From Ramlibacter agri (lineage in GTDB: Bacteria; Pseudomonadota; Gammaproteobacteria; Burkholderiales; Burkholderiaceae_C): 64,000 nt of DNA. Positions 15,936 to 23,853 of this stretch are shown here, one piece after another. Numbering within the stretch: position 1 is the first letter of the stretch; the number at the start of each line of letters is the position of its first letter. The DNA lies in assembly GCF_012927085.1 (NCBI RefSeq), contig NZ_JABBFX010000001.1, forward strand, positions 2,542,001 through 2,606,000, read 5' to 3'. The translations under genes and the position numbers were made by a program. The notes beneath the pieces were generated by a model, which worked only from the letters and a program-made list of their open reading frames with translations, had not been told where the DNA came from and did no database searches.

Positions 15936-16666
15936 GGCTTCTCCATCGGTGGATGATGTTCGGGAAAACCAAGCAGCTGCGCGAAGTCGCCCACGCTCTC
16001 GCGGGGCATCGCAGGCTGGTTCACCGGTGCCTGCGGGTCGCCGTAGCCCATGGACATGCCGAAGACCACCACTTCCTCGGGCGGCAAGTGCAGTTGCTCC
16101 GCAATGACTTCATGGAAAGGCGCAAAGGAGACCTGGGGGCAGGTGTCGATGCCTCGCGCCCTCGCAGCGATCATCACGTTCTGCGCGAACATGCCGAGGT
16201 CGATCCAGCTGTGCGGCTTCAGGCGGCGGTCGATCGCGAAGAGGAGACCCACTGGCGCACCGAAGAACGACAGGTTGCGCTCGGACTGGCGGGCGCGCGC
16301 GGCGGCGTCCGTGCGGTCGATGTCGAGGGAAGCGTAGTAGCGCGCTCCGAAGTCCTGCAGCCTCGCGCGGAACACATCCGGCAGCGGATCCGGAAAGTGG
16401 GCCGGCGCCGGCAGGTTGCCGGCCCGTGAGGCTGCGAGCAGCATATCGCCAAGCTTGTCCTTGACGCTGCCGCTGACGACGTACACCCGCCATGGCTGGA
16501 TGTTCGCGCCGCTCGGCGCCGTGGCAGCGTCGGCGAGGATGTCCTCCACCTGTTTCCGGTCCAGCGGCTGCGGCTTGAACGCGCGCACCGCGTGGCGCGA
16601 GCGCATGACCGTGGACACGCAGCGGGCGATGGCTTCCTGGCCCCAATCACGTACGGAGTTGTCCAT
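15932..16666 (-). CDS. pnbA: Nitroreductase, probable 4-nitrobenzoate reductase
   Basis: A 244-residue FMN-dependent nitroreductase-family protein: SRHAVRAFKPQPLD (FMN phosphate contact), ATAPSGANIQPWRVYVV, LGMFAQNVMIAARARGIDTCPQ and VVFGMSMGYGDPQAPVN. The gene sits 3 bp after a gene matching hydroxylaminobenzoate lyase and both are divergent from a NahR-like LysR gene, the arrangement expected for 4-nitrobenzoate catabolism (nitrobenzoate to 4-hydroxylaminobenzoate by PnbA). Family membership is clear; the specific substrate is inferred from this neighbourhood, and another nitroaromatic or enoate substrate is possible. Confidence 0.75.
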   Translation of the reverse strand: MDNSVRDWGQEAIARCVSTVMRSRHAVRAFKPQPLDRKQVEDILADAATAPSGANIQPWRVYVVSGSVKDKLGDMLLAASRAGNLPAPAHFPDPLPDVFRARLQDFGARYYASLDIDRTDAAARARQSERNLSFFGAPVGLLFAIDRRLKPHSWIDLGMFAQNVMIAARARGIDTCPQVSFAPFHEVIAEQLHLPPEEVVVFGMSMGYGDPQAPVNQPAMPRESVGDFAQLLGFPEHHPPMEKP

Positions 16667-16669
16667 CGT

Positions 16670-17218
16670 CTACTCCTGCGGCGCCGCGTGGTAGGAGATC
16701 CGGCCCGAGGGCAGGAAGAACAGGGCGATGACGGCGCCGTCCTTGGCTTCCGGATAGTGCTGGCTGCCGGGAGCGGGCGCGGTCCAGCCACCGTAGCACC
16801 ATCCGTTGGGACCGTTCAGGGCTGCGCCGGGAGTGAGCGGCACGACCAGGTTGAACTCGCCGTAGGGGTGCCCGTGGTACTGGCCGCGAAAGCGGCGGTC
16901 GGGATGGCCCTGGTGGTTGCCGGTGCTGTCCATGTACACCGCGGTGATGCTGAAGTGCAGGGTGCGCTCGCTCGGTTCGGCGATGCGGCTGCGGCGGTAG
17001 GCCGGACCGTCGATCTCCACGTTCGCGGCCCAGCCTTCCTGGACCCCCATCTGCACGAGGGCCGACAAGGCCTGGTAGAGCTCGCTGCCCGGGCCGTACT
17101 TTTCGTTCAGCCAGCGCTCGACCTCCGTGCTTGCGGTCATGTCTTTCACTTCTTCGAGGAAGGGGATCGAGCGCGCGATCAGCGCCTCGGGTCCATGGAT
17201 GGAGGGTTCGGTGGTCAT
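16670..17218 (-). CDS. pnbB: 4-hydroxylaminobenzoate lyase-like protein (DUF4863/PnbB)
   Basis: A 182-residue cupin-like protein that I recognise as the PnbB/DUF4863 family. It shows IARSIPFLEEVKDM, VERWLNEKYGPGSELYQAL, GWAANVEIDGPAYRRSRI, the ITAVYMDSTGN segment, YHGHPYGEFNLVVPL with the likely metal-binding His pair, GPNGWCYGGWTAP and ALFFLPSGRISY. PnbB converts 4-hydroxylaminobenzoate to protocatechuate and ammonia without net redox change. It is the first gene of the pnbB-pnbA-HD operon. I am fairly sure of the family and moderately sure of the exact substrate. Confidence 0.72.
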   Translation of the reverse strand: MTTEPSIHGPEALIARSIPFLEEVKDMTASTEVERWLNEKYGPGSELYQALSALVQMGVQEGWAANVEIDGPAYRRSRIAEPSERTLHFSITAVYMDSTGNHQGHPDRRFRGQYHGHPYGEFNLVVPLTPGAALNGPNGWCYGGWTAPAPGSQHYPEAKDGAVIALFFLPSGRISYHAAPQE

Positions 17219-17325
17219 GGGCTTCTCGCGGTGTGGTGCGGCGAATCATGGTCGCGGCCCGCGTTGAAGGGAACTGATGCTTCTGCAAGCCCATAATGCA
17301 TGCCGTTCATGGCGAGAGGGCAATC
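17219..17325. promoter_or_regulatory. Divergent promoter region pnbB / lysR
   Basis: The 107-bp gap separates the divergent pnbB-like and LysR genes and should hold both promoters and the LysR site. The stretch around 17291-17312 (CCATAATGCATGCCGTTCATGG) is the most AT-rich part and contains ATGCAT and two CAT/ATG half-sites. I cannot fix the exact operator. Confidence 0.35.
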
Positions 17326-18306
17326 ATGAGTATCGGCCGCACGGACCTCAACCTGCTCAAGGTCTTCGACGCCGTCTACGAGGAAAGGAACCTGGTCCTC
17401 GCAGGCAAGCGGCTCAACCTCACCCAATCGGCGGTGAGCCATGCGCTTGCGAGGTTGCGCGAGCTGGTGGGCGACGAGCTCTTCATGCGAACGGGCAAGG
17501 GCATGGTGCCGACCGGCCGCGCCACGGCCATGGCGCCGGTCCTGCGCGATTCCTTGCGGCGCATCGAGGCGACGCTGGGCACGGAGAAGTTCGTGCCGGG
17601 CGAGTCTACGCGGCGCTTCGTGATCGCCGCCAACGACCACCTCACCGCGGTCATCATTGCACCGCTCACGCGCGAACTGCAGCAGGCTGCGCCTGGCGTG
17701 GACCTCGTGATCCGGCCCTCGACGCGGCTCGATCTGGCGGAGCAGATCGACCTTGGACGGATCGACCTCGCGATCGGCATCTTCGCGCAGGTGCCCAGCC
17801 GGCTGAACTCGCGCACGCTGATGTCGCAGGGCGAAGCCGTGCTGATGCGGCGCGGCCACCCCGCGGCGCGCCGCAAGCTCACGCTGCGGGACATGGCGAA
17901 GTACCCGCTGGTGACGGTCTCCGTCGGCGGGCAGGAGGAGGGCGCGGTGGGTGGCTTCATCCTGGAGCGCGGTCTGGCCCGGCAGTCCGAGATGTTCGAT
18001 CGCCAGGCCCTGGAAGAGGCGCTGCAGCGTGAACAGGAAAGGCCGCGTGCGCGGGTTACGGTGCCGCATTCGCTGGCGATCCCGGAGCTCCTGCGCGACA
18101 CCGACATGCTGTCGATCGTCCCCGCCTCGCTGGCCGTGGCGCTCGTCAAGAACAGCGAACTGCTGCGCCGGCAAGCTCCGTACCAGGCCGAGGCCTCCAC
18201 GATCCGCGCGGTCTGGCATCGCCGCGACGAGCACGATGCAGGTCACGCGTGGCTGCGTGAGCTGGTGGCCGGGACGGCTCGCGTCGCCGAGGAGGCGCTC
18301 GCCTGA
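17326..18306 (+). CDS. LysR-family regulator, NahR/NodD-like (PnbR candidate)
   Basis: A 326-residue LysR protein. ATG 17326 gives the NahR-type start MSIGRTDLNLLKVFDAVYEERN followed by the winged HTH (LAGKRLNLTQSAVSHALARLRELVGDELFMRTGKGM). The effector domain includes TRRFVIAANDHLTAVI and DLAIGIFAQVPSRL. It is divergent from the nitroaromatic genes and is the natural candidate for their aromatic-acid-responsive activator. An upstream in-frame start at 17296 is possible but lacks family support. Confidence 0.87.
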   Translation: MSIGRTDLNLLKVFDAVYEERNLVLAGKRLNLTQSAVSHALARLRELVGDELFMRTGKGMVPTGRATAMAPVLRDSLRRIEATLGTEKFVPGESTRRFVIAANDHLTAVIIAPLTRELQQAAPGVDLVIRPSTRLDLAEQIDLGRIDLAIGIFAQVPSRLNSRTLMSQGEAVLMRRGHPAARRKLTLRDMAKYPLVTVSVGGQEEGAVGGFILERGLARQSEMFDRQALEEALQREQERPRARVTVPHSLAIPELLRDTDMLSIVPASLAVALVKNSELLRRQAPYQAEASTIRAVWHRRDEHDAGHAWLRELVAGTARVAEEALA

Positions 18307-18426
18307 CAGTTGCCGGCAGTGAAGTGCACGGCGTGCATCGCGTGCTTGCAAAGACTTCAGTTCTCCCGGGCGCCGCGACCCACCATCATTCCGCCACTTC
18401 GAGTTTTCAAGTGTGTGAGGTGCGGA

Positions 18427-19410
18427 ATGAATGCAATGAATCGTCGCGCGTTTGCGCGGTTGGCCATGACACTGCCAGCGGCCAGCTGGCTGGCTCCATC
18501 CTTCTCCCAGGCGGCTGGCGTGGGCAAGTTGCTGGTGGGCTACCCCGCCGGCGGCACGCTGGATACCACGGCACGCCAGCTGGCCGAAGCGTGGCGCAAG
18601 CAGGGGCACCTTTACATCGTCGACAACCGCGCGGGAGCGGCGGGCCGCATCGCCAGCAGCCAGCTGAAGCGCGAACGGCCGGACGGAAGCGCGCTCTTGT
18701 GCACGCACGCTTCCGCTCTCACCATCTACCCGCATGTGTACTCGCGCCTGATGTACGACCCGGTCGCGGACCTGCTGCCCGTGTCGCCGCTGGTGGCCGC
18801 CACTTGCGCGTTCGCAGTGAGCAATGCGGCGCCTCCCGGCGTGACGGACGTGAAGTCGTACGTCGAGTGGGTGCGGCGTTTCCCTGGGGCCGCCAGCTAT
18901 GCGTCGCCGGCCGCCGGCTCGTTCGCGCATTTCCTCGGCTACCAGCTGTCCGAGGCGGCCGGCCTGAAGCTGCAGCACATCGGCTACCGCGGGTCCGCCC
19001 CGGCCATGCAGGACCTCATCGGCGGGCAGATTCCCGCTTACCTCGGGTTTGTCGCGGACTTCCTGCCTTACCTGGAGCAAGGGAAGCTCCGGATCCTCGG
19101 CGTCTCCGGGGAGAAGCGCTCGCCTTTCCTGCCCAAGGTTCCGACCTTCATCGAGCAGGGCTTTCCGAAGGTCCGGGGTGCCGAGAACTACGGCATCTTC
19201 GCGCCGCCTGGCACGCCGGACGGCGTCGTCCAGGCGACGTATGCCGCCATCGTGGCGGCAAGCAAGGACCCGGCGTTGCAGCGCGCCTTCGCGGAGGTCG
19301 GGCTGGAAACGGTGACCATGCCGCCGGGCGAGTACGCGAGGCAGCTGCAGCGAGAGCGTGACGCCTGGGCGCCGGTCGTGCGTGCGTCCGGTTTCCGTTC
19401 GGAGGAGTGA
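18427..19410 (+). CDS. Bug-family (TctC-like) periplasmic binding protein
   Basis: A 327-residue binding protein. ATG 18427 (or ATG 18436) gives a signal sequence with a twin-Arg-like start (NRRAFARLAMTLPAASWLAPSFSQA). Family motifs: LLVGYPAGGTLDTTARQLA, IVDNRAGAAGRIASSQLK, IGYRGSAPAMQDLIGGQIPAYLGF and KRSPFLPKVPTFIEQGF. No membrane subunits are near. It is followed after 3 bp by an AhpD-like gene, so the two are probably co-transcribed, a combination I cannot connect to a known pathway. Confidence 0.92.
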   Translation: MNAMNRRAFARLAMTLPAASWLAPSFSQAAGVGKLLVGYPAGGTLDTTARQLAEAWRKQGHLYIVDNRAGAAGRIASSQLKRERPDGSALLCTHASALTIYPHVYSRLMYDPVADLLPVSPLVAATCAFAVSNAAPPGVTDVKSYVEWVRRFPGAASYASPAAGSFAHFLGYQLSEAAGLKLQHIGYRGSAPAMQDLIGGQIPAYLGFVADFLPYLEQGKLRILGVSGEKRSPFLPKVPTFIEQGFPKVRGAENYGIFAPPGTPDGVVQATYAAIVAASKDPALQRAFAEVGLETVTMPPGEYARQLQRERDAWAPVVRASGFRSEE

Positions 19411-19413
19411 TCG

Positions 19414-19869
19414 ATGAGCCAGCGCCTCGACTACAACCAGCTCGCTCCCGCGGGAATGAAGGCTCTCGGTGCTGCCTACGGCTACACCGCGCAAAGCAGC
19501 CTCTCGCCGGTCCTGGTGGACCTGGTCTACCTGCGCGTCTCGCAGATCAACAACTGCGCGTACTGCCTCGACATGCACACGCGGGACCTGCTGAAGCGAG
19601 GCGTCCCCGTGGAAAAGATCGCGCTGCTGCAGGCTTGGCGCGAAGCCGGGGACCTGTTCGATCCGCGTGAGCAGGCCGCCCTGGCCTGGGCGGAGTCGGT
19701 GACGCGCGTCGCCGACACGGGCGTACCCGACGCGGACTTCGATGCCGCACGCGACGTCTTCGACGAGCGCGAACTGGTGGACCTCACCCTCGCCATCGGC
19801 GTGATGAACAGCTACAACCGCATGGCGATCAGCTTCCGCAGCACGCCGGCGGCGGTTTCCTCGAAGTAG
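19414..19869 (+). CDS. Carboxymuconolactone decarboxylase/AhpD-like protein
   Basis: A 151-residue all-helical protein of the CMD/AhpD alkylhydroperoxidase family with the redox motif QINNCAYCLDMH (CxxC plus downstream His) around 45-56. Such proteins act as thiol peroxidase or disulphide reductase components. The product is related to the ECF41-associated protein encoded at 55510-55971 (QINGCAFCIDMH), so the window has two paralogues. This copy follows a Bug gene and converges with the HxlR gene, whose stop is adjacent. Confidence 0.9.
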   Translation: MSQRLDYNQLAPAGMKALGAAYGYTAQSSLSPVLVDLVYLRVSQINNCAYCLDMHTRDLLKRGVPVEKIALLQAWREAGDLFDPREQAALAWAESVTRVADTGVPDADFDAARDVFDERELVDLTLAIGVMNSYNRMAISFRSTPAAVSSK

Positions 19870-20265
19870 TCAGTCCGGCTTGCCGGCCAAGGCGGAGCGG
19901 CCCCGGACGACGGCCTCGCATGGCAGCAGCCTGTGCGTCTCGCCGACTTCGGTGGCGTGATGGGTTCCCCACGCCATCAGCGACTGCAGCAAGGGCAGCA
20001 AGCTCTCTCCCAGCGGCGTGAGCAGGTACTCGACGCCTTGCGGGCTGGAGGCCACGGGCCGGCGTTCGACCAGGCCATGTTCCTCCAGCGCCCGCAGCTG
20101 CTCGATCAACACCTTTTGCGACAGGCCGGCAATGCGCTTTTCGAGGTCATTCGTGCGCTGCGGGCCGGTCGCCAGCACGTCCAGGAGGACGGCCTTCCAG
20201 CGCCCGGACAGGATGCCCAACGCGCGTTCGAGCGGCAAGCCTCGCAGGTGTTTGATGACCTTCAT
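19870..20265 (-). CDS. HxlR-family redox-responsive regulator
   Basis: A 131-residue winged-helix repressor: LERALGILSGRWKAVLLDVLATGPQRTNDLEKRIAGLSQKVL and the wing VERRPVASSPQGVEYLLTPLG. A Cys (LPCEAV) occurs only in the C-terminal tail; YodB/HypR-type sensors usually carry an N-terminal Cys, so the thiol-switch mechanism is not evident. It is divergent from an Old Yellow Enzyme gene, a common pairing in which HxlR or TetR proteins control quinone/enal detoxification. Confidence 0.9.
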   Translation of the reverse strand: MKVIKHLRGLPLERALGILSGRWKAVLLDVLATGPQRTNDLEKRIAGLSQKVLIEQLRALEEHGLVERRPVASSPQGVEYLLTPLGESLLPLLQSLMAWGTHHATEVGETHRLLPCEAVVRGRSALAGKPD

Positions 20266-20266
20266 G

Positions 20267-20286
20267 TACTGACCAATCGGTGTGTA
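20267..20286. promoter_or_regulatory. HxlR operator candidate
   Basis: TACTGACC-AATC-GGTGTGTA is an imperfect dyad (6 of 8 positions symmetric, outer TAC/GTA and inner ACC/GGT). It starts two bases upstream of the hxlR start codon in the divergent gap to the Old Yellow Enzyme gene, a position where the regulator could repress both genes. Confidence 0.45.
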
Positions 20287-20343
20287 GATTCCGCGCGCTT
20301 CGCTACCTAATCTCCAGGCCTCGCATCCCTTGGAGAAAGTCCC

Positions 20344-21498
20344 GTGACAGACCTGTTTTCATCCCTCTTGCTTGGCGGCGCCGTTGCCCTGAAGAACCGA
20401 ATTGTGATGGCGCCCATGACCCGCACGCGAACGTCCCCTGGCGACGTCCCCAATGCGCTCATGGCTACCTACTATGGCCAGCGGGCAAGCGCCGGCCTGA
20501 TCATCAGCGAGGCCATCGACGTGGCGCCGTCCAGCAAGGGTTACGCCTGCACGCCCGGCATCTACACGGAGGCGCAGCGCAAGGGCTGGCGCCTGGTGAC
20601 GGAGGAGGTCCATCGCCAAGGCGGGACCATCTTCGCGCAGCTCTGGCACGTGGGCCGGATGGCGCATCCGTCGATGATGCCCAATGGCGAAGCCCCCTGG
20701 GGCGTGACCGAGCAGCGGGCTGAAAACTCCGACGTGTTCGCGCACGACGCCAACGGTGTCCTGGGCTACATGCGCGCCGGCGCGCCTCGCAAGCTCGCGA
20801 CGCAGGAGGTTTCGGACCTGGTCGGGACCTTCGCCCATGCGTTCGCGGACCTGCGTGCCGCCGGGTTTGACGGCGTGGAACTGCACGCCGCCAACGGCTA
20901 CCTGTTCGAGCAGTTCATGAACCCCGTGCTCAACACGCGCACCGACCGCTACGGCGGCGGCAGCCTCCACGATCGCACCCGGTTCCTGATGGAAGTCGTC
21001 GACGCCGGCGTGCGCCAGTTCGGCCCCGGGCGCGTCGGCGTCCGCCTGTCTCCGTTCGGCCTGTTCAACTCCATGCCTGCTGACCCGGGCGTCGAGGGGA
21101 CGCTGTTGTACCTGGCCAAGGAACTGGGTCGCCGCGGCGCCGCGTACATGCACCTGATCTACGAGCTGATGCCCACCGGCAACATGGAGACCGCCGTCTT
21201 CCAGGCACGCCATCTCGATCACGCGTTGCTGGCGAAGGTCCGCGCGAGCTTCCCGGGGACCCTCATCTGGGCCGGCGGCTTCAACAGCCGCGACGGCGCA
21301 GAGGCCGCGCTCAAGACCGGGCTCGTGGACTTGATCGCGTTTGGGCGGCCTTTCATCGGCAACCCCGACCTGCCGGAACGGCTCAAGAAAGGCTGGCCGC
21401 TGACGGAGGCGGACCGCTCGACTTACTACACGCGGCGGGGCGAGGTGGGGTTCACCGACTTTGCGCGGTATGCCGGGGCTCAAGCAGGAGCGCGTTGA
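20344..21498 (+). CDS. Old Yellow Enzyme-family ene-reductase (NemA-like)
   Basis: A 384-residue FMN-dependent NADPH oxidoreductase. It shows LKNRIVMAPMTRTRT, the FMN-binding LWHVGRMAHPS, the substrate-binding HxxN pair in GVELHAANGYLFEQFMNP (H181, N184), TDRYGGGSLHDRTRF and the phosphate-binding DLIAFGRPFIGNPDL. The start is GTG 20344 behind a GGAGA. These enzymes reduce alpha,beta-unsaturated carbonyls, nitroesters and nitroaromatics. It is divergent from the HxlR regulator, and a nitroaromatic cluster lies 2 kb upstream, so nitro-compound reduction is a reasonable option (inference). Confidence 0.93.
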   Translation: MTDLFSSLLLGGAVALKNRIVMAPMTRTRTSPGDVPNALMATYYGQRASAGLIISEAIDVAPSSKGYACTPGIYTEAQRKGWRLVTEEVHRQGGTIFAQLWHVGRMAHPSMMPNGEAPWGVTEQRAENSDVFAHDANGVLGYMRAGAPRKLATQEVSDLVGTFAHAFADLRAAGFDGVELHAANGYLFEQFMNPVLNTRTDRYGGGSLHDRTRFLMEVVDAGVRQFGPGRVGVRLSPFGLFNSMPADPGVEGTLLYLAKELGRRGAAYMHLIYELMPTGNMETAVFQARHLDHALLAKVRASFPGTLIWAGGFNSRDGAEAALKTGLVDLIAFGRPFIGNPDLPERLKKGWPLTEADRSTYYTRRGEVGFTDFARYAGAQAGAR

Positions 21499-21519
21499 GC
21501 CTTGCGGGCGAGGCGGACG

Positions 21520-22347
21520 CTAAGGCGTCCGCCGCGGCAGATTCCCCCGGATCAACTCCCCCGAAATCGACACCCCCGTTGCAAACTCCGGCAGCGCATC
21601 CCCCGGCCCGAACCAGCGCGCTTCGGCGATCTCCTCGCCGTCCACCACGATCTCGCCGCTCTCCCACTCCGCGGTGAAGGCGATCATCAGCGAATGCGGG
21701 AAGGGCCAGGACTGGCTGCCGAAATAGCGCAGGTCGCGCACGCGCAGGCCGACTTCTTCGAACACCTCGCGGTGCACCGCATCCTCGACCGACTCGCCCG
21801 CCTCCAGGAAGCCAGCCAAGGCGCTGAAGCGGCGATTGGGCGATGCCGAATTGCGGGCCAGCAGGATGGCGTCGCCTTTCTTCACCAGCACCATCATGGC
21901 TGGCGAGATGCGGGGATAGGCCGCGTGGCCGCAGCGGGTGCAGCGCATGCAGCGTTCGCCGGCCAACGCCTCCATGGTGCCGCCGCAGGCGCCGCAGAAG
22001 CGATGCGTGCGGGACCACTCGGCGATCTGGAAGGCTCGGCCCGCCACCGCCGCCAGGTGGTCGTCGATTGCGCCGAACAGCGAACGCAGGGGCCGGAAGG
22101 TGAAGCCGGCAACGGGCTCCGTGAAACTGGCGTCCACCCACACGGCCCGGCAATAGTGCTGGCCCAGCAGGCCGACCGCGCGCGATTCCGCCAGTGATAC
22201 GCCCAGCGCCAGGCACGCGGCCTCGTCGGGCAAGGCCAGGTCCGATTCGCGGACCAGCAGGGCGCCGCCGCGGAAGACGAAGATGTGCTCCTGGGCGCCC
22301 GGCTGTGGCGCGTGCAGCGGGACGAAATGCGAGGGTGTGATGAGCAT
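21520..22347 (-). CDS. nudC: NADH pyrophosphatase NudC (Nudix)
   Basis: A 275-residue Nudix hydrolase that cleaves NAD(H) and may decap NAD-capped RNA. From the N-terminus: NudC N-domain, zinc ribbon (FCGACGG ... CTRCGHAAYPR), Nudix box GFLEAGESVEDAVHREVFEEVGL, and the NudC-specific SQSWPFPHSLM that replaces SQPWPFPxS. The start ATG 22347 gives MLITPSHFVPL; the long frame upstream runs through the divergent PPOX gene and is not coding. Confidence 0.92.
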   Translation of the reverse strand: MLITPSHFVPLHAPQPGAQEHIFVFRGGALLVRESDLALPDEAACLALGVSLAESRAVGLLGQHYCRAVWVDASFTEPVAGFTFRPLRSLFGAIDDHLAAVAGRAFQIAEWSRTHRFCGACGGTMEALAGERCMRCTRCGHAAYPRISPAMMVLVKKGDAILLARNSASPNRRFSALAGFLEAGESVEDAVHREVFEEVGLRVRDLRYFGSQSWPFPHSLMIAFTAEWESGEIVVDGEEIAEARWFGPGDALPEFATGVSISGELIRGNLPRRTP

Positions 22348-22425
22348 GGGATCATCATACGGAGCGAGTGGCCACCCGAAGTCGGGTACGCTTTCCCTTT
22401 GCATTCGATCCACGAGGACCCGGCC

Positions 22426-22797
22426 ATGAGCATTCCTGTCGATCTGCCCCAATTGGCGGAAGTCATGGGGCGCTATCGCTTTGCCTATCTGATGACGTCC
22501 AGCGAGCGCGGCGCGCCGCATGTCGTCGCCGTGACGCCCGTGCTGCAGGACGGCGAGCTGGTCGTCGACGAGCCGGGGCGACGCACCCGCGAAAACGCCT
22601 CGCAACGGCCCGAGGTGGCCCTGGTGTGGCCGCCGCAAACGGAGGCGGATTATTCGCTGATCGTCGATGGGAAGGTCGTCGCGGCGGACGGCGCCTTGCG
22701 CATCACGCCTGCGCGCGCGGTGCTGCATCGGCCGGCCGCGCCTCGCCAGCCGGCAGCTCCCGGCGCCTGCGGTTCGGATTGCGTGGAAGTCGCGTGA
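22426..22797 (+). CDS. PPOX (pyridoxamine-phosphate-oxidase-like) family protein
   Basis: A 123-residue split-barrel flavin-binding-fold protein. Visible features are GRYRFAYLMTSSERGAPHVVAVTP, VVDEPGRRTRENASQRPEVALVWPP and YSLIVDGKV, which match the pyridoxamine 5'-phosphate oxidase-related family, though it is short. The C-terminus GACGSDCVEVA carries two cysteines. ATG 22426 follows ACGAGGA. Its stop overlaps the start of the DMT gene. No substrate can be assigned; a heme, F420 or flavin cofactor is possible. Confidence 0.75.
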   Translation: MSIPVDLPQLAEVMGRYRFAYLMTSSERGAPHVVAVTPVLQDGELVVDEPGRRTRENASQRPEVALVWPPQTEADYSLIVDGKVVAADGALRITPARAVLHRPAAPRQPAAPGACGSDCVEVA

Positions 22798-23777
22798 GCC
22801 GTCCTTCCGCTTCTCAAACCGCTTCCTTCTTCTCGCGTCCGCTGGTGGTGGTGGCGCTGGCGACGCTGTGCTGCCTGTTGTGGGGCAGTGCGTATCCGGC
22901 CATCAAGGGCGGCTATGCGCTGCTGCAGATCGCGCCGGACGACCTGGGCGGCAAGATGCTGTTCGCGGGCTGGCGCTTCCTGCTCGCCGGCCTCGTGCTG
23001 CTGGTGGTCGCCGCGGCCACCGGCCGGCGCCCGGGCGTGCGCTCGCCGCGCGACGTGGGTTCGCTGTTCCTGCTCGGCGCGACGCAGACGGCCTTGCAGT
23101 ACGTCTTCTTCTACATCGGGCTGTCCCACACCACCGGCGTCAAGAGCTCGATCATGAACGCGACCGGCACTTTTTTCAGCGTGCTGCTCGCGCACTTCAT
23201 CTATCGGCAGGAGCGGCTCACGCACCGCAAGGCGCTGGGCTGCCTGGTGGGTTTCGCCGGCGTGCTGGTGGTCAACGTCAGCCCGCAGCTGGCGGAGTTC
23301 GATTTCACGCTGCTGGGCGAAGGCTTCGTCGTGATCGCCGCCTTCGTGCTGGCCGCGGCTTCCATCTACGGCAAGTGGCTGTCGCAGCGCTTCGATGCGG
23401 TCTTCATGACCGGCGCGCAGCTGGCCATCGGCGGCGCCTTGCTGCTGCTGGTCGGCCGGGTCACCGGCGGCGGCCTGGTGCATTGGAGCTGGCAGGCCGT
23501 CGCCTTGATGGCGTACATGGTGCTGCTGTCCGCCGTGGCCTTCACGCTGTGGACGGTGCTGCTGAAGCACAACCCGGTGTCGCTGGTGGCCGTGTTCAAC
23601 TTCCTGATCCCGGTGTTCGGCGCGGGGCTGTCGGCGATCTTCCTGGGCGAGTCGGTGCTCGAATGGAAGAACCTGGTCGCGCTGGTGCTGGTCTGCGGCG
23701 GCATCACGCTGGTGACGCGCGCGGTTGGCGCGGCTGCGCGGCCCGCGCCTGAACGGAGCCTTTCAGCCTCCGGCTGA
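22794..23777 (+). CDS. EamA/DMT-family exporter
   Basis: A 327-residue drug/metabolite transporter with ten predicted helices in two EamA repeats (first repeat around CCLLWGSAYPAIKGG, second around AAFVLAAASIYGKWLSQRF). GTG 22794 overlaps the TGA of the PPOX gene, indicating translational coupling. An 8-bp GC hairpin lies 23 bp after the stop. EamA proteins export amino acids, nucleosides or xenobiotics; the cargo is unknown. Confidence 0.9.
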   Translation: MSRPSASQTASFFSRPLVVVALATLCCLLWGSAYPAIKGGYALLQIAPDDLGGKMLFAGWRFLLAGLVLLVVAAATGRRPGVRSPRDVGSLFLLGATQTALQYVFFYIGLSHTTGVKSSIMNATGTFFSVLLAHFIYRQERLTHRKALGCLVGFAGVLVVNVSPQLAEFDFTLLGEGFVVIAAFVLAAASIYGKWLSQRFDAVFMTGAQLAIGGALLLLVGRVTGGGLVHWSWQAVALMAYMVLLSAVAFTLWTVLLKHNPVSLVAVFNFLIPVFGAGLSAIFLGESVLEWKNLVALVLVCGGITLVTRAVGAAARPAPERSLSASG

Positions 23778-23799
23778 TGCCGCCTCGCGGCCTTGCCCT

Positions 23800-23818
23800 G
23801 CCGCTGCCCGGCAGCGGC
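23800..23818 (+). terminator. GC hairpin after DMT gene
   Basis: GCCGCTGC-CCG-GCAGCGGC is a perfect 8-bp stem with a three-base loop, 23 bp past the DMT stop and 36 bp before the next start. No U-run follows, so it is a weak terminator or a leader element of the next operon. Confidence 0.35.
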
Positions 23819-23853
23819 CATGCGACTCTCGAGCCAGACAAGGCTCTGGACGC

